DNA of 64,000 bases from Streptomyces sp. NRRL WC-3742. Lineage in GTDB: Bacteria > Actinomycetota > Actinomycetes > Streptomycetales > Streptomycetaceae. Position numbers and translations under genes: made by a program. This document shows positions 10,165 through 18,927 of the stretch, piece by piece. How positions within the stretch are numbered: position 1 is the first letter of the stretch; each line of letters opens with the position of its first letter. A model generated the notes under the pieces. The model saw only the letters and a list, made by a program, of their open reading frames with translations. It did not search any database and was not told the DNA's origin. The stretch is from positions 22,612-86,611 of the forward strand of contig NZ_JOCF01000026.1 in assembly GCF_000720635.1 (NCBI RefSeq). The letters are read 5' to 3'.

Positions 10165-12710
10165 GCGGGACCGCGACGGCGCTCGCCGTCGAGCAGCGCT
10201 CCCCCCGGACCGAGCGGGCGCCCGCCCCGGCCCCCGTCACCGGGACGCCCGGCTCGCGCGGGCAGCGGCTGCGCCGGGCGCCGCGGGCCCTCGGCGCCCG
10301 ACTGCGCGCCGCGCCGCTCACGCTGGCCCTGCTGGTCGGGCTGTGGACGATCGGCGCCGCCACCGGCAGCCTCGCCCACGGCCCGTCCGCCCGGGTGCTC
10401 GCCCACGCCGGCGTCGGCCTGCCCACCCTCGCCGAGGGGCGCTGGTGGACGCCGCTGACCTCACTGCTGTGGTGCTCGGGCCTCGGCAGTTACGTGTTCA
10501 CCAGCCTGCTGCTGCTCCTGGTCGGCCCGGCCGCCGAGCAGCGGCTCGGACGGCTGCGCACCCTGGCGGTGCTGGTCGGTGGACAGGTCGTCGGCACCCT
10601 CGCCGGGACGGGGCTGATCAAGGCCGGCTCCCTGGCCGGCGAGCAGTGGACCGTCTCCGTCGCCGACCAGACCTCGATCGGCCCCGGTGTGGGCCTGTTC
10701 GCCCTGGCCGGGGTGCTCGGCTACCGGCTCACCGTGCTGTGGAGGCGACGGCTGCACCTGATGGTGCTGCTCGTCCCCCTGGTCATGACGCTGTACGTGG
10801 GCCACCTGCAGAGCGTCCAGCGGTGCGCCGCGGCCCTGGCCGGGCTGGGCGTGGGCGCGCTGATCGGCCGCGGCCGCCCGTACCTGCGCAGCCACCGCTC
10901 CTCGCACGCCGAGACCAGGGTGCTGGTCGCGCTCTGCCTGGTCGCCGCCGCCTTCGGGCCGCTGATCGCCTCGCTGTACGACAACGCCAGCGGGCCGTTC
11001 AACACCTTCTCCGAGCTGTACTTCTCGCACCGGCTCAGCCCGGAGGAGGTCGCCGAATTCTGCGCGGTGTCGGCGCACGACTGCGCCCGCGCGCACGCCG
11101 TCGAGCGGATCTTCGACACCCCGGGCCGGCTGATGGCCGCGCTGTTCCCGGCGCTGCTGCTGGTGCTCGCCGAGGGGCTGCGCCGGGGGCTGCGGTTCGC
11201 CTGGCGGATCACCGTCGCCACCGAGCTGCTCTGGGTGGCGCTGCTGGGCTGGCTGTACCTGGACGCCGGGCCGGTGGACCGGGACCTGGTGCAGTACTTC
11301 GTCGAGGCGATGCTGCTGCCGCTGCTGACCACCGCGCTGCTGCTGGCCACCCGTCAGCGCTTCCCGCTGCGGCTGCCCGGCCGGGCGGTGCGCCGGATCG
11401 GCCTGCTGGTCGGCGGCGCCGCGCTGGTCACGGCCGCCGCGTACGTGGGCCTGGGGCGGCTGGCGGCCGACCAGTTCGAGCCGGGGGCCGGGGTGCGGGG
11501 GCTGGTCAACGGGCTGCCCGCGCAGTTCCTGCCGCCCGCGTACAACGACCTGCTGCCGGACTACCCGGTGGCCGTCGGCCCGGTGGCGCTGTTCCTGGAG
11601 ACGTACTGCGGGCTGGCGTTCTGGGTGGTCGCGCTGGGCGCGCTGCTGACCTCCTTCCGGCGGCCGGTGCCGCACACCGACGCGGACGCGGCCGCCCGGG
11701 CCAGGGCGCTGCTCACCGAGCACGGCGGCGGCACGCTGTCCTTCATCACCACCTGGGACGGCAACCACTACTGGTTCGAGGAGGAGGGCCGGTCGGCCGT
11801 CGCCTACCGGCTGCTGGGCACGGTCGCGCTGACCACCGGGGACCCGTTCGGGGCCCCGGAGGACCGGGCCGCCGCCGTGGCGGGCTTCGCCCGGCACTGC
11901 GACGCGCGGGGCTGGACGCCGTGCTTCTACAGCGTCTCCCCGCAGACCAGGGCGGCCACCGGGCAGCTGGGCTGGCGCTCGCTGCAGGTCGCCGAGGACA
12001 CCGTCGTGCCCCTGCCCGAGCTGGCCTTCACCGGCAAGAAGTGGCAGGACATCCGCACCGCGCTCAACAAGGCGGGCAAGCAGGGCATCACCGCCGAGTG
12101 GTGGTCGTACCACGAGGCGCCACTGGCCCTGAAGGACCAGATCCGGGCGATCTCCGAGGAGTGGGTCTCCGAGAAGGGCCTGCCCGAGATGGGCTTCACC
12201 CTCGGGGGCCTGGAGGAGCTGGACGACCCGGACGTGCGGGTGCTGGTCGCGGTGGACGCGCAGCGGACGGTGCACGGGCTGACCAGCTGGATGCCGGTCT
12301 ACGAGGACGGCGTGCCGGTCGGCTGGACGCTGGACTTCATGCGCCGGCGCTCGGAGGGCTTCCGCGGGGTCAGCGAGTTCCTGATCGCCTCGGCCGCGCT
12401 CGGCTTCAAGGAGGAGGGCGCCCGCTTCCTGTCGCTCTCCGGCGCGCCGCTGGCGCGCTCCGGGCAGGACGAGGAGCCCACCGGGCTGGAGCGGATGCTG
12501 GACTGGATGGGCGGGGTGCTGGAGCCGGTGTACGGCTTCCGGTCGCTGTTGGCGTTCAAGGCGAAGTTCCAGCCGGAGTACCGGCCGATGTACATGTGCT
12601 ACTCCGACCCGGCGGCGCTGCCGGCGATCACCAGGGCGATCGGCAAGGCGTACCTGCCGCACCTGACGGCCGCGCAGGGCGTGCGGCTGATGCGGCGGCT
12701 GTCGGGCTGA
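10161..12710 (+). CDS. Rhomboid-like membrane domain fused to MprF-type DUF2156 transferase
   Basis: This is an 849-residue membrane protein. Residues 50-240 look like a rhomboid fold, but the GxSG serine motif reads GPGVG, so protease activity is not expected. More membrane helices follow to about residue 500. The C-terminal 330 residues form a DUF2156/LPG-synthase domain, which in MprF moves an amino acid from charged tRNA to phosphatidylglycerol (motifs TTWDGNHYWFEEEG, LDFMRRR, FLSLSGAPLAR). GTG 10161 overlaps the esterase stop. It probably modifies lipid or another envelope acceptor, altering surface charge. The amino acid and acceptor are unknown. Confidence 0.83.
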   Translation: MSGTATALAVEQRSPRTERAPAPAPVTGTPGSRGQRLRRAPRALGARLRAAPLTLALLVGLWTIGAATGSLAHGPSARVLAHAGVGLPTLAEGRWWTPLTSLLWCSGLGSYVFTSLLLLLVGPAAEQRLGRLRTLAVLVGGQVVGTLAGTGLIKAGSLAGEQWTVSVADQTSIGPGVGLFALAGVLGYRLTVLWRRRLHLMVLLVPLVMTLYVGHLQSVQRCAAALAGLGVGALIGRGRPYLRSHRSSHAETRVLVALCLVAAAFGPLIASLYDNASGPFNTFSELYFSHRLSPEEVAEFCAVSAHDCARAHAVERIFDTPGRLMAALFPALLLVLAEGLRRGLRFAWRITVATELLWVALLGWLYLDAGPVDRDLVQYFVEAMLLPLLTTALLLATRQRFPLRLPGRAVRRIGLLVGGAALVTAAAYVGLGRLAADQFEPGAGVRGLVNGLPAQFLPPAYNDLLPDYPVAVGPVALFLETYCGLAFWVVALGALLTSFRRPVPHTDADAAARARALLTEHGGGTLSFITTWDGNHYWFEEEGRSAVAYRLLGTVALTTGDPFGAPEDRAAAVAGFARHCDARGWTPCFYSVSPQTRAATGQLGWRSLQVAEDTVVPLPELAFTGKKWQDIRTALNKAGKQGITAEWWSYHEAPLALKDQIRAISEEWVSEKGLPEMGFTLGGLEELDDPDVRVLVAVDAQRTVHGLTSWMPVYEDGVPVGWTLDFMRRRSEGFRGVSEFLIASAALGFKEEGARFLSLSGAPLARSGQDEEPTGLERMLDWMGGVLEPVYGFRSLLAFKAKFQPEYRPMYMCYSDPAALPAITRAIGKAYLPHLTAAQGVRLMRRLSG

Positions 12711-12774
12711 AGCCGCGGTGCGACGGTCGTACGGCCGGGAGCGCGTGCGGGCGCTCCCGGACGCCGTACCGCCG

Positions 12775-13206
12775 TCAGCCGAGCAGTTCGGCGAGCGCGC
12801 GGTCGGCGTCCAGGTGCAGGTGCTCCTCGCCCTCGGGGACGAGCAGGCGGCTGCGCCACAGGAAACGCCGCAGGTCGGTGGTGTCGAACTGGATCAGGGC
12901 GGTGCCCTCCGGGGCCCGCAGCTCGACCAGGGTGCGGCGGCCGACCGCCGGGCGGACGTGGACGTCGCCGGCGCCGGAGGGCAGCTCCAGGCCGGAGGCG
13001 AGCAGTTGGCGGGCGAAGACCCAGACGATGTCCTCGGCCTCGGGGCCGCCGGTGGCGTCGCCGTCCAGGGAGAACTCGGCGGGGAAGGCCATCCGGACGG
13101 CCAGCGGGTCCTCCGGGAGGTAGGTCAGCAGGACGCGGAGCCGGGCGGAGCGCTGCGGGGAGAGGATCAGGCGGGCCTGGGCGGTCTCTTCGACGGAGTT
13201 GTGCAC
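12775..13206 (-). CDS. SsgA-like sporulation/cell-division protein
   Basis: This 143-residue protein belongs to the SsgA-like (SALP) family found only in morphologically complex actinobacteria, whose members place and control septum formation and spore-wall steps. The family core is clear: LTYLPEDPLAVRMAF, EDIVWVFARQLL, GDVHVRPAVGRRTLVEL and LIQFDTTDLRRFLWRS. GTG 13206 is chosen because GAAGGGA lies about 8 bases upstream and family members start at this point. It is a single gene. Which SALP subfamily (SsgA-G) it belongs to cannot be decided by eye. A second member is at 24427. Confidence 0.88.
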   Translation of the reverse strand: MHNSVEETAQARLILSPQRSARLRVLLTYLPEDPLAVRMAFPAEFSLDGDATGGPEAEDIVWVFARQLLASGLELPSGAGDVHVRPAVGRRTLVELRAPEGTALIQFDTTDLRRFLWRSRLLVPEGEEHLHLDADRALAELLG

Positions 13207-13489
13207 GGGTGGATCCCTTCGTTCTGCTGCGGGGCCGTGAGGGCAGGGGGGTGGAGCGGCCCCGCATTGGTTGAGAGCACCGTGGAGGGATGCGATTACC
13301 CGGTTCACGGGGTGATTCACTGTGATCCGCGTCACACCGATTTCCGGCCGCGGTGGCCCGGCACGGGCCGCCGCCTGGAGGCCCGTTCGGCGGCGGCCCG
13401 GTAGGCTGGGCGGGTTGTCCGACCGCCGACCGACCGCGGGGCGGGGCCTCGAAAACGCCTCTGACCTGCGATGATCCCCCTCGGAGCCC

Positions 13490-15349
13490 GTGTCTACCGC
13501 CGCCGCCTCCTCGATGCCGCTGTTCTCCGACGCGCCTGACTCGCAGGCGCCCGTCCGGCCGGTGGGCCATGCCGCCCCCGCCTCCTCGCACCACCTGTCG
13601 CCGGCCTTCCCCGGCCGCGCGCCCTGGGGCACCGCGGGCAAGCTGCGGGCCTGGCAGCAGGGCGCGCTGGACAGGTACATCGAGACCCAGCCGCGCGACT
13701 TCCTCGCGGTCGCGACCCCCGGCGCAGGCAAGACCACCTTCGCGCTCACCCTGGCCTCGTACCTGCTGCACAACCACCTCGTGCAGCAGATCACCGTCGT
13801 CGCCCCGACCGAGCACCTCAAGAAGCAGTGGGCCGAGGCCGCCGCCCGGATAGGGATCAAGCTGGACCCGGCGTACTCCTCCGGGCCGCTCTCCCGGGAG
13901 TACCACGGCATCGTGGTCACCTACGCGGGCGTCGGGGTCAACCCGATGCTGCACCGCAACCGGACCGAGGCCCGCAAGACCCTCGTGATCATGGACGAGA
14001 TCCACCACGCCGGTGACTCCAAGTCCTGGGGCGAAGCCTGCTTCGAAGCCTTCGAGCCCGCCACCCGCCGCCTCGCGCTGACCGGGACGCCGTTCCGCTC
14101 GGACACCAACCCGATCCCGTTCGTCGCGTACGACGCCGGCAGCGACGGCATCCGCAAGTCCGTCGCCGACTACACCTACGGCTACGGGCACGCGCTCGCC
14201 GACCACGTCGTCCGCCCGGTGATCTTCCTCAGCTACAGCGGCAACATGCGCTGGCGCACCAAGTCCGGCGACGAGCTGGAGGCCCGGCTCGGCGAGCCGA
14301 TGACCAAGGACCTCATCGCCCAGGCGTGGCGCACCGCGCTCTCCCCGCAGGGCGAGTGGATCCCCGCCGTGCTCCAGGCCGCCGACCGGCGCCTCACCGA
14401 GGTCCGCAAGGCCATCCCCGACGCGGGTGGCCTGGTGATCGCCACCGACCAGAACGTGGCCCGCGCCTACGCCAAGATGCTGCGCGAGATCAGCGGCGAG
14501 AAGGTCACCATCGTCCTCTCCGACGAGGCCGAGGCGTCGAAGCGGATCACCGAGTTCTCGGAGGGCACCTCGCGCTGGATGGTCGCCGTCCGCATGGTGT
14601 CCGAGGGCGTCGACGTGCCCCGGCTGGCCGTCGGCGTGTATGCCACCTCGATCTCCACCCCGCTGTTCTTCGCCCAGGCCGTGGGCCGCTTCGTGCGCGC
14701 CCGCAAGCGCGGCGAGACCGCCTCGGTGTTCCTGCCGACCATCCCGATGCTGCTCGGCTTCGCCAACGAGATGGAGGTCCAGCGCGACCACGTGCTGGAC
14801 CGGCCCAAGAAGGAGGGCGAGGGCCTCTTCGACGAGGAGGACCGGCTGCTCGCCGAGGCCGAGAAGGCCAACGACGGGCCCGACGGCGCCGGCGGCGAGG
14901 AGTTCTCGTACGAGGCGCTCGGCTCCGAGGCCGTCTTCGACCGCGTGCTGTACAACGCCATGGAATTCGGCATGCAGGCCCACCCGGGAAGCGAGGAGGA
15001 GGAGGACTACCTCGGCATCCCGGGCCTGTTGGAACCCGACCAGGTGCAGATGCTGCTGCAGAAGCGTCAGCACCGGCAGATCCAGCGCAGCAAGACCAAG
15101 CCCGCCGAGGAGGCCGACCTCCTGGAGATGCCGGCCGAGCAGCGGCCGGTCGTCACCCACCAGGAGATGCGCGAGCTGCGCAAGGAGCTGAACGCCCTGG
15201 TGGCCGCCTGGCACCACCGCACCAACCAGCCGCACGGCACCATCCACAACGAGCTGCGCCGCGAGTGCGGAGGGCCGCTCACCGCGCAGGCGACGGCGAA
15301 CCAGCTGAAGGCGCGGATCGCCCGCATTCGTGAATGGGCCGCGAAGTAA
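13490..15349 (+). CDS. SF2 DEAD/DEAH-box helicase
   Basis: This 619-residue cytoplasmic ATPase has all main superfamily 2 motifs in order: ATPGAGKTT (Walker A, Lys81), DEIHH (Walker B, near residue 165), LTGTPFRS (motif III), and QAVGRFVRARK (motif VI). An acidic Glu/Asp-rich insert and a basic C-terminal tail follow the helicase core. It resembles the UvsW/RecG-like stand-alone helicases conserved in Streptomyces, probably acting on DNA, but the exact substrate is unknown. The GTG start at 13490 is preceded by CGGAG at short spacing. It is a single-gene unit. Confidence 0.88.
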   Translation: MSTAAASSMPLFSDAPDSQAPVRPVGHAAPASSHHLSPAFPGRAPWGTAGKLRAWQQGALDRYIETQPRDFLAVATPGAGKTTFALTLASYLLHNHLVQQITVVAPTEHLKKQWAEAAARIGIKLDPAYSSGPLSREYHGIVVTYAGVGVNPMLHRNRTEARKTLVIMDEIHHAGDSKSWGEACFEAFEPATRRLALTGTPFRSDTNPIPFVAYDAGSDGIRKSVADYTYGYGHALADHVVRPVIFLSYSGNMRWRTKSGDELEARLGEPMTKDLIAQAWRTALSPQGEWIPAVLQAADRRLTEVRKAIPDAGGLVIATDQNVARAYAKMLREISGEKVTIVLSDEAEASKRITEFSEGTSRWMVAVRMVSEGVDVPRLAVGVYATSISTPLFFAQAVGRFVRARKRGETASVFLPTIPMLLGFANEMEVQRDHVLDRPKKEGEGLFDEEDRLLAEAEKANDGPDGAGGEEFSYEALGSEAVFDRVLYNAMEFGMQAHPGSEEEEDYLGIPGLLEPDQVQMLLQKRQHRQIQRSKTKPAEEADLLEMPAEQRPVVTHQEMRELRKELNALVAAWHHRTNQPHGTIHNELRRECGGPLTAQATANQLKARIARIREWAAK

Positions 15350-15566
15350 CGGTCCGCCAGGGCGATTCCGCGGGCGGGGCGGGTGCCGGTGGGGCGGGGC
15401 AGGCGGTGGGGGCAATTCAGAAAACGTAGTGCGATATGACATTCCGGTATACGTGAGGGACTCATGAAGACAACCGGTGTGATGAGTCGCTAGTGTTTCG
15501 CGTGCCTCACCACCCGGCAGCGGCCGTCCGCCGCGCCGGATCTGTCACTCAAGGAGCGCAGCGAAC

Positions 15567-15842
15567 GTGTCGTACCCCCCTCAGCCCGGCCAGCCGTACC
15601 CGGGCCAGCCGTACTACCCGGGCCAGCCCGAGTACTCGGACAAGTCGAAGATCGTTGCGGGCATCCTGCAGCTGTTCCTCGGCGGGTTCGGCATCGGCCG
15701 CTTCTACACCGGCCACATCGGCATGGGCGTCGCCCAGCTCCTGACCTGCGGCGGCTTCGGCATCTGGGCCCTGATCGACGGCATCATGTTCCTGGTGAGC
15801 AACGACCGCACGGACGCCCAGGGTCGTCTGCTGCGCGGCTGA
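15567..15842 (+). CDS. TM2-domain membrane protein
   Basis: This 91-residue protein has a Pro/Gly/Tyr-rich N-terminus with PGQPY repeats (residues 5-22), then a TM2 domain: two helices around a conserved turn, with the motif LGGFGIGRFYTGHIGMG followed by GGFGIWALIDGI. TM2 proteins are small membrane proteins of unclear role, often next to other envelope genes. GTG 15567 has AAGGAG 10 bases upstream. It is only 2 bases from the next gene, so the two form an operon. Confidence 0.88.
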   Translation: MSYPPQPGQPYPGQPYYPGQPEYSDKSKIVAGILQLFLGGFGIGRFYTGHIGMGVAQLLTCGGFGIWALIDGIMFLVSNDRTDAQGRLLRG

Positions 15843-15844
15843 CC

Positions 15845-16285
15845 TTGCGCGACACCCCCAGCACGGCTCGCCGCCCCGGTTCCGGCCGGGGCGGCTTCGC
15901 CGTGCCCGCGCGCCTGCGGACCGCGGGCCTCCCGCTCGCCGCCCTCCTCGGCGGAGTGACCGGGTCGGTGTACCTGTGGACGCGCAACCCCCACCTGCCC
16001 GGGCAGGTGCTGCCGTTCTGCCCCTTCCGGCGGGTCACGGGCCTGCAGTGCCCCGGATGCGGCGGCACCCGGATGACGTACGACCTGCTGCACGGCGACC
16101 TCGCGGCCGCCTTCCACGACAACGCGCTGCTGCTGCTCTCGCTCCCGCTGGTCGCCCTGATGTACCTGACCTGGCTGCGCGAGGGGCTCGCCGGGCGCAG
16201 CTGGAGCCCTCCGCTCGGGCGGCGCGGCACGGCGGCGGTGCTCGGCACGGCCGTGGTGTGGGCCGTCGTGCGCAACCTCTGGTGA
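15845..16285 (+). CDS. DUF2752 membrane protein
   Basis: This 146-residue protein carries the DUF2752 signature CPFRRVTGLQCPGCGGTRMTY (split here only by description; the Cys-x2-Cys-Gly-Gly-Thr-Arg core is at about residues 65-75), with three or four membrane helices. DUF2752 proteins are common partners of TM2 proteins in actinobacteria, and the gene begins 2 bases after the TM2 stop. The start is uncertain. TTG 15845 is the first possible codon; GTG 15901 would remove the Arg/Gly-rich leader. Function is unknown. Confidence 0.78.
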   Translation: MRDTPSTARRPGSGRGGFAVPARLRTAGLPLAALLGGVTGSVYLWTRNPHLPGQVLPFCPFRRVTGLQCPGCGGTRMTYDLLHGDLAAAFHDNALLLLSLPLVALMYLTWLREGLAGRSWSPPLGRRGTAAVLGTAVVWAVVRNLW

Positions 16286-16297
16286 GCGACTCCCTCT

Positions 16298-16328
16298 GAC
16301 CCGATGTGTCCGGTTTTCGGATCGGGTC
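16298..16328 (+). terminator. Hairpin terminator after TM2-DUF2752 operon
   Basis: GACCCGAT (16298-16305) pairs with ATCGGGTC (16321-16328), and an inner CCG/CGG extends the stem around a GTTTT loop. The rest of the gap to 16624 holds no recognisable gene. Confidence 0.65.
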
Positions 16329-16624
16329 CGAACCCGTGTGCCGATCGGCCGGGTGATATGAGGCGGTTCATCCGGATTTCCCGACGGCGTAGGTGACGAT
16401 CACGCCCGAATTTTGGACAACCACTTCCGTCCCGACATTTCCTTCACTACCTTTCCCCCACGCTCTTCCGCCGGGCGACCCCCGCGGGACGGGCACCGCA
16501 GGGCCGCACGGGCGTCAAGGACGACACCGTACGGCCCGAGCGCGGCCACCCCGCCTGCGCGCGACACCGACCTCTGGACCGGAGCCGCCCGCATTGCGAG
16601 CGCCGCGGGAAAGGAACGCCCGTC

Positions 16625-17275
16625 GTGACTGCCGAGACCTCCCAGACCCTGGACCGTGGCGTCAGGGTCCTCAAACTCCTCGCCGACTCCGAGCGAGGAC
16701 TGACCGTCACCGAGCTCGCCGCCCGGCTGGCCGTCAACCGCACGGTCGTCTACCGGCTGCTCGCCACCCTCGAACAGCACGGCCTCGTCCGCCGGGACAT
16801 CGGCGGACGCGCCCGCGTCGGCCTCGGCGTGCTGCGGCTCGCCCACCGGGTCCACCCGCTGCTGCGCGAGGCCGCGCTGCCCGCCCTGCGCAGCCTCGCC
16901 GAGGACCTCGGCGCCACCGCCCACCTCACCCTGGTGGACGGCAACGAGGCGCTGGCCGTCGCCGTCGTCGAGCCCAGCTGGACGGACTTCCACGTCGCCT
17001 ACCGCACCGGGCTGCGCCACCCGCTCACCGAGAGCGCCGCGGGCCGGGCGATCCTGGAGGCCCGGGGCTTCCCCAGCCAGCGGCGGCCCGAACAGGGATT
17101 CGTCATCACCCGCGCGGAGGAGCAGTCCGGCGCGAGCGGCGCGGCCGCGGCCCTCGTCGGGCTCAGCGGCATCGAGGGCAGCGTCGGCGTGGTGATGCTC
17201 AGCGGCATGGTCCCCGAGCGGGTCGGCCCCCGGGTGGTGGAGGCGGCCACCGAGGTCGCGGACGCCCTGCGGTAG
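16625..17275 (+). CDS. IclR-family transcriptional regulator
   Basis: This 216-residue protein has the IclR winged helix-turn-helix at residues 1-70 (DRGVRVLKLLADSERGLTV, VNRTVVYRLLATLEQHGLV) and a C-terminal effector-binding domain (HLTLVDGNEALAVAVVEP, RHPLTESAAGRAILE). At 216 residues it is shorter than the usual 250, mainly at the end of the effector domain. GTG 16625 has AAGGA 10 bases upstream. No metabolic operon is adjacent, so the target and ligand are unknown. It may regulate itself or a distant operon. Confidence 0.87.
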   Translation: MTAETSQTLDRGVRVLKLLADSERGLTVTELAARLAVNRTVVYRLLATLEQHGLVRRDIGGRARVGLGVLRLAHRVHPLLREAALPALRSLAEDLGATAHLTLVDGNEALAVAVVEPSWTDFHVAYRTGLRHPLTESAAGRAILEARGFPSQRRPEQGFVITRAEEQSGASGAAAALVGLSGIEGSVGVVMLSGMVPERVGPRVVEAATEVADALR

Positions 17276-17313
17276 GGCGTACCGAGCCCCTCGGGTGTGT
17301 TTGGATTCCCCTT

Positions 17314-18120
17314 GTGTCCGAGACCAAGCCATCCAAGGCCCTGACCTCCCCGCGCACCCGCACCCTCGCGCTGTGCGGGGCGCTGGTGACCGCGCTGTTC
17401 GGTGTCGCCGCCTTCGTCCCGCTGCCCTACACGCTCACCTGGCCGGGGCTGACCGCGGACACCCTGGGCAGCTACCAGGACCGGCCGGTGCTCACCATCA
17501 CCGGGGCGCCGCTGCGCACCACCGAGGGCGAGCTGCGGATGGTCACCATCTCGGCCACCAACCCGGGGGAGAGGACGACGTTCTGGCGCGCGCTCCAGGC
17601 GTGGTTCGACCCCAAGGAGGCGGTGCGTCCGACCGAGACCGTCTACCCGCAGGGCGACCCGGCCAAGGCCGAGGAGGTCACGGCCCAGCAGATGGCGGAC
17701 TCGCAGGACAGCGCCACCGCGGCCGCGCTCGACTACCTCCACCTGTCCCCGGCCCAGGTGAAGGTCAAGGTCGACCTCGGGGACGTCGGCGGGCCGAGCG
17801 CCGGCCAGATGCTGGCGCTGGGCATCGTCGACAAGCTCGCCGGGGACGGCAAGGGCGGCGACCTCACCGGCGGGCTCAAGGTCGCGGGCACCGGCACGAT
17901 CGAGAAGGACGGCAGGGTCGGCGCGGTGGGCGGAGTCCCGCTCAAGACGCAGGCGGCCGCGCGGGACGGGGCCACGGTGTTCCTGCTGCCCAAGGACGAG
18001 TGCACGGACGCCAAGGTCAACGTGCCCAGGACGCTGCGGCTGGTGCCGGTGGGCACGCTCGGCGAGTCGATCGCCGCGCTGCAGGCGCTGAGGAGCGGCG
18101 GGAACGTCCCCAGCTGCTGA
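17314..18120 (+). CDS. Membrane-anchored Lon-like (S16) protease
   Basis: This 268-residue protein has one N-terminal membrane segment (residues 18-40) and an extracytoplasmic domain ending in a Lon-type S16 peptidase. The catalytic pair is visible: GGPSAG (Ser162) and GGVPLKTQ (Lys211). The order resembles YlbL-type proteins, but a PDZ domain is not clearly seen. It probably cleaves proteins outside the membrane without ATP. GTG 17314 is chosen because TTGGAT (17301-17306) could be a -10 element for a leaderless message and family members start here. It is a single gene facing the Lrp regulator. Confidence 0.82.
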   Translation: MSETKPSKALTSPRTRTLALCGALVTALFGVAAFVPLPYTLTWPGLTADTLGSYQDRPVLTITGAPLRTTEGELRMVTISATNPGERTTFWRALQAWFDPKEAVRPTETVYPQGDPAKAEEVTAQQMADSQDSATAAALDYLHLSPAQVKVKVDLGDVGGPSAGQMLALGIVDKLAGDGKGGDLTGGLKVAGTGTIEKDGRVGAVGGVPLKTQAAARDGATVFLLPKDECTDAKVNVPRTLRLVPVGTLGESIAALQALRSGGNVPSC

Positions 18121-18167
18121 CGTTCCGGCTCCTGGTCGGTGGGGACGGCGCCCGAGGGGGGATCGTC

Positions 18168-18725
18168 CTACTCGGCGGCCGCCTGGTCCACGAGCGGCAG
18201 GATGCGGTACGGCACCGGGTTCTCCAGCGCGATCGCCGTGGAGGAGCGGACGATCCCGTCGAAGCCCACCACCCGGTCGATCACCCGCTGCAGGTCGGCG
18301 TTGGAGCGGGCCACGATCCGCACCATCATGTCCCCGGCCCCGGTGATGGTGTGGAGCTCCAGCACCTCCGGCACGCGCGCCAGGTGGGCCCGGACGTCCG
18401 CGCCCTGGCCCTGGGAGATCTCCAGGGTGGCGAAGGCCGTCACCGGGTAGCCGAGCGCCGCCGGGTCGACCTCCGGGCCGAAGCCGCCGATGACGCCCTT
18501 GGCCTGCAGCCGGTCCAGCCGGGCCTGCACGGTGCCCCGGGCGACCTGGAGGCGGCGCGAGCACTCCAGCACGCCGATGCGGGGCTCCTCGGTCAGCAGC
18601 CGGATCAGCCGGCCGTCCAGGGCGTCGATCGCGTCGTTGCCGCCTCCGCCCTGGACGGGTGAAGGCGCCTGTGGGACGGGGGAGTTGGCCGGGCCGGGCG
18701 GGCTCGGGGAGTTGGCGGGGGGCAT
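18168..18725 (-). CDS. Lrp/AsnC-family regulator
   Basis: This 185-residue regulator has a Pro/Ser-rich N-terminal extension (about 35 residues), an AsnC helix-turn-helix (DALDGRLIRLLTEEPRIGVL, ARGTVQARLDRLQAKGVI) and the RAM ligand-binding domain (VLELHTITGAGDMMVRIVA). ATG 18725 is favoured because GGAG lies 6 bases upstream; ATG 18761 is the alternative. It diverges from the truncated hydroxyphenylpyruvate dioxygenase gene, as the Lrp gene does beside complete hppD genes in Streptomyces, so it probably controls tyrosine breakdown or that gene. Confidence 0.87.
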   Translation of the reverse strand: MPPANSPSPPGPANSPVPQAPSPVQGGGGNDAIDALDGRLIRLLTEEPRIGVLECSRRLQVARGTVQARLDRLQAKGVIGGFGPEVDPAALGYPVTAFATLEISQGQGADVRAHLARVPEVLELHTITGAGDMMVRIVARSNADLQRVIDRVVGFDGIVRSSTAIALENPVPYRILPLVDQAAAE

Positions 18726-18927
18726 CGTGGCTCCGTCCTGGGGGCGCTTCGCGATGGGCATTCTGTACAGCGGTGCGGCCGATTGTCCCGTCCGGGCGCG
18801 CAGCTTGACCAGGATGAAACGGAACAGTTGCGTGCCGGTCGACCCGGCGCCACCCTCCAGCCACGACCCCGTGCAGGCCCCTGATCCGGCCGCCGGGGCG
18901 GTTCGTACGTCGACCGGGAGGGCCGTC

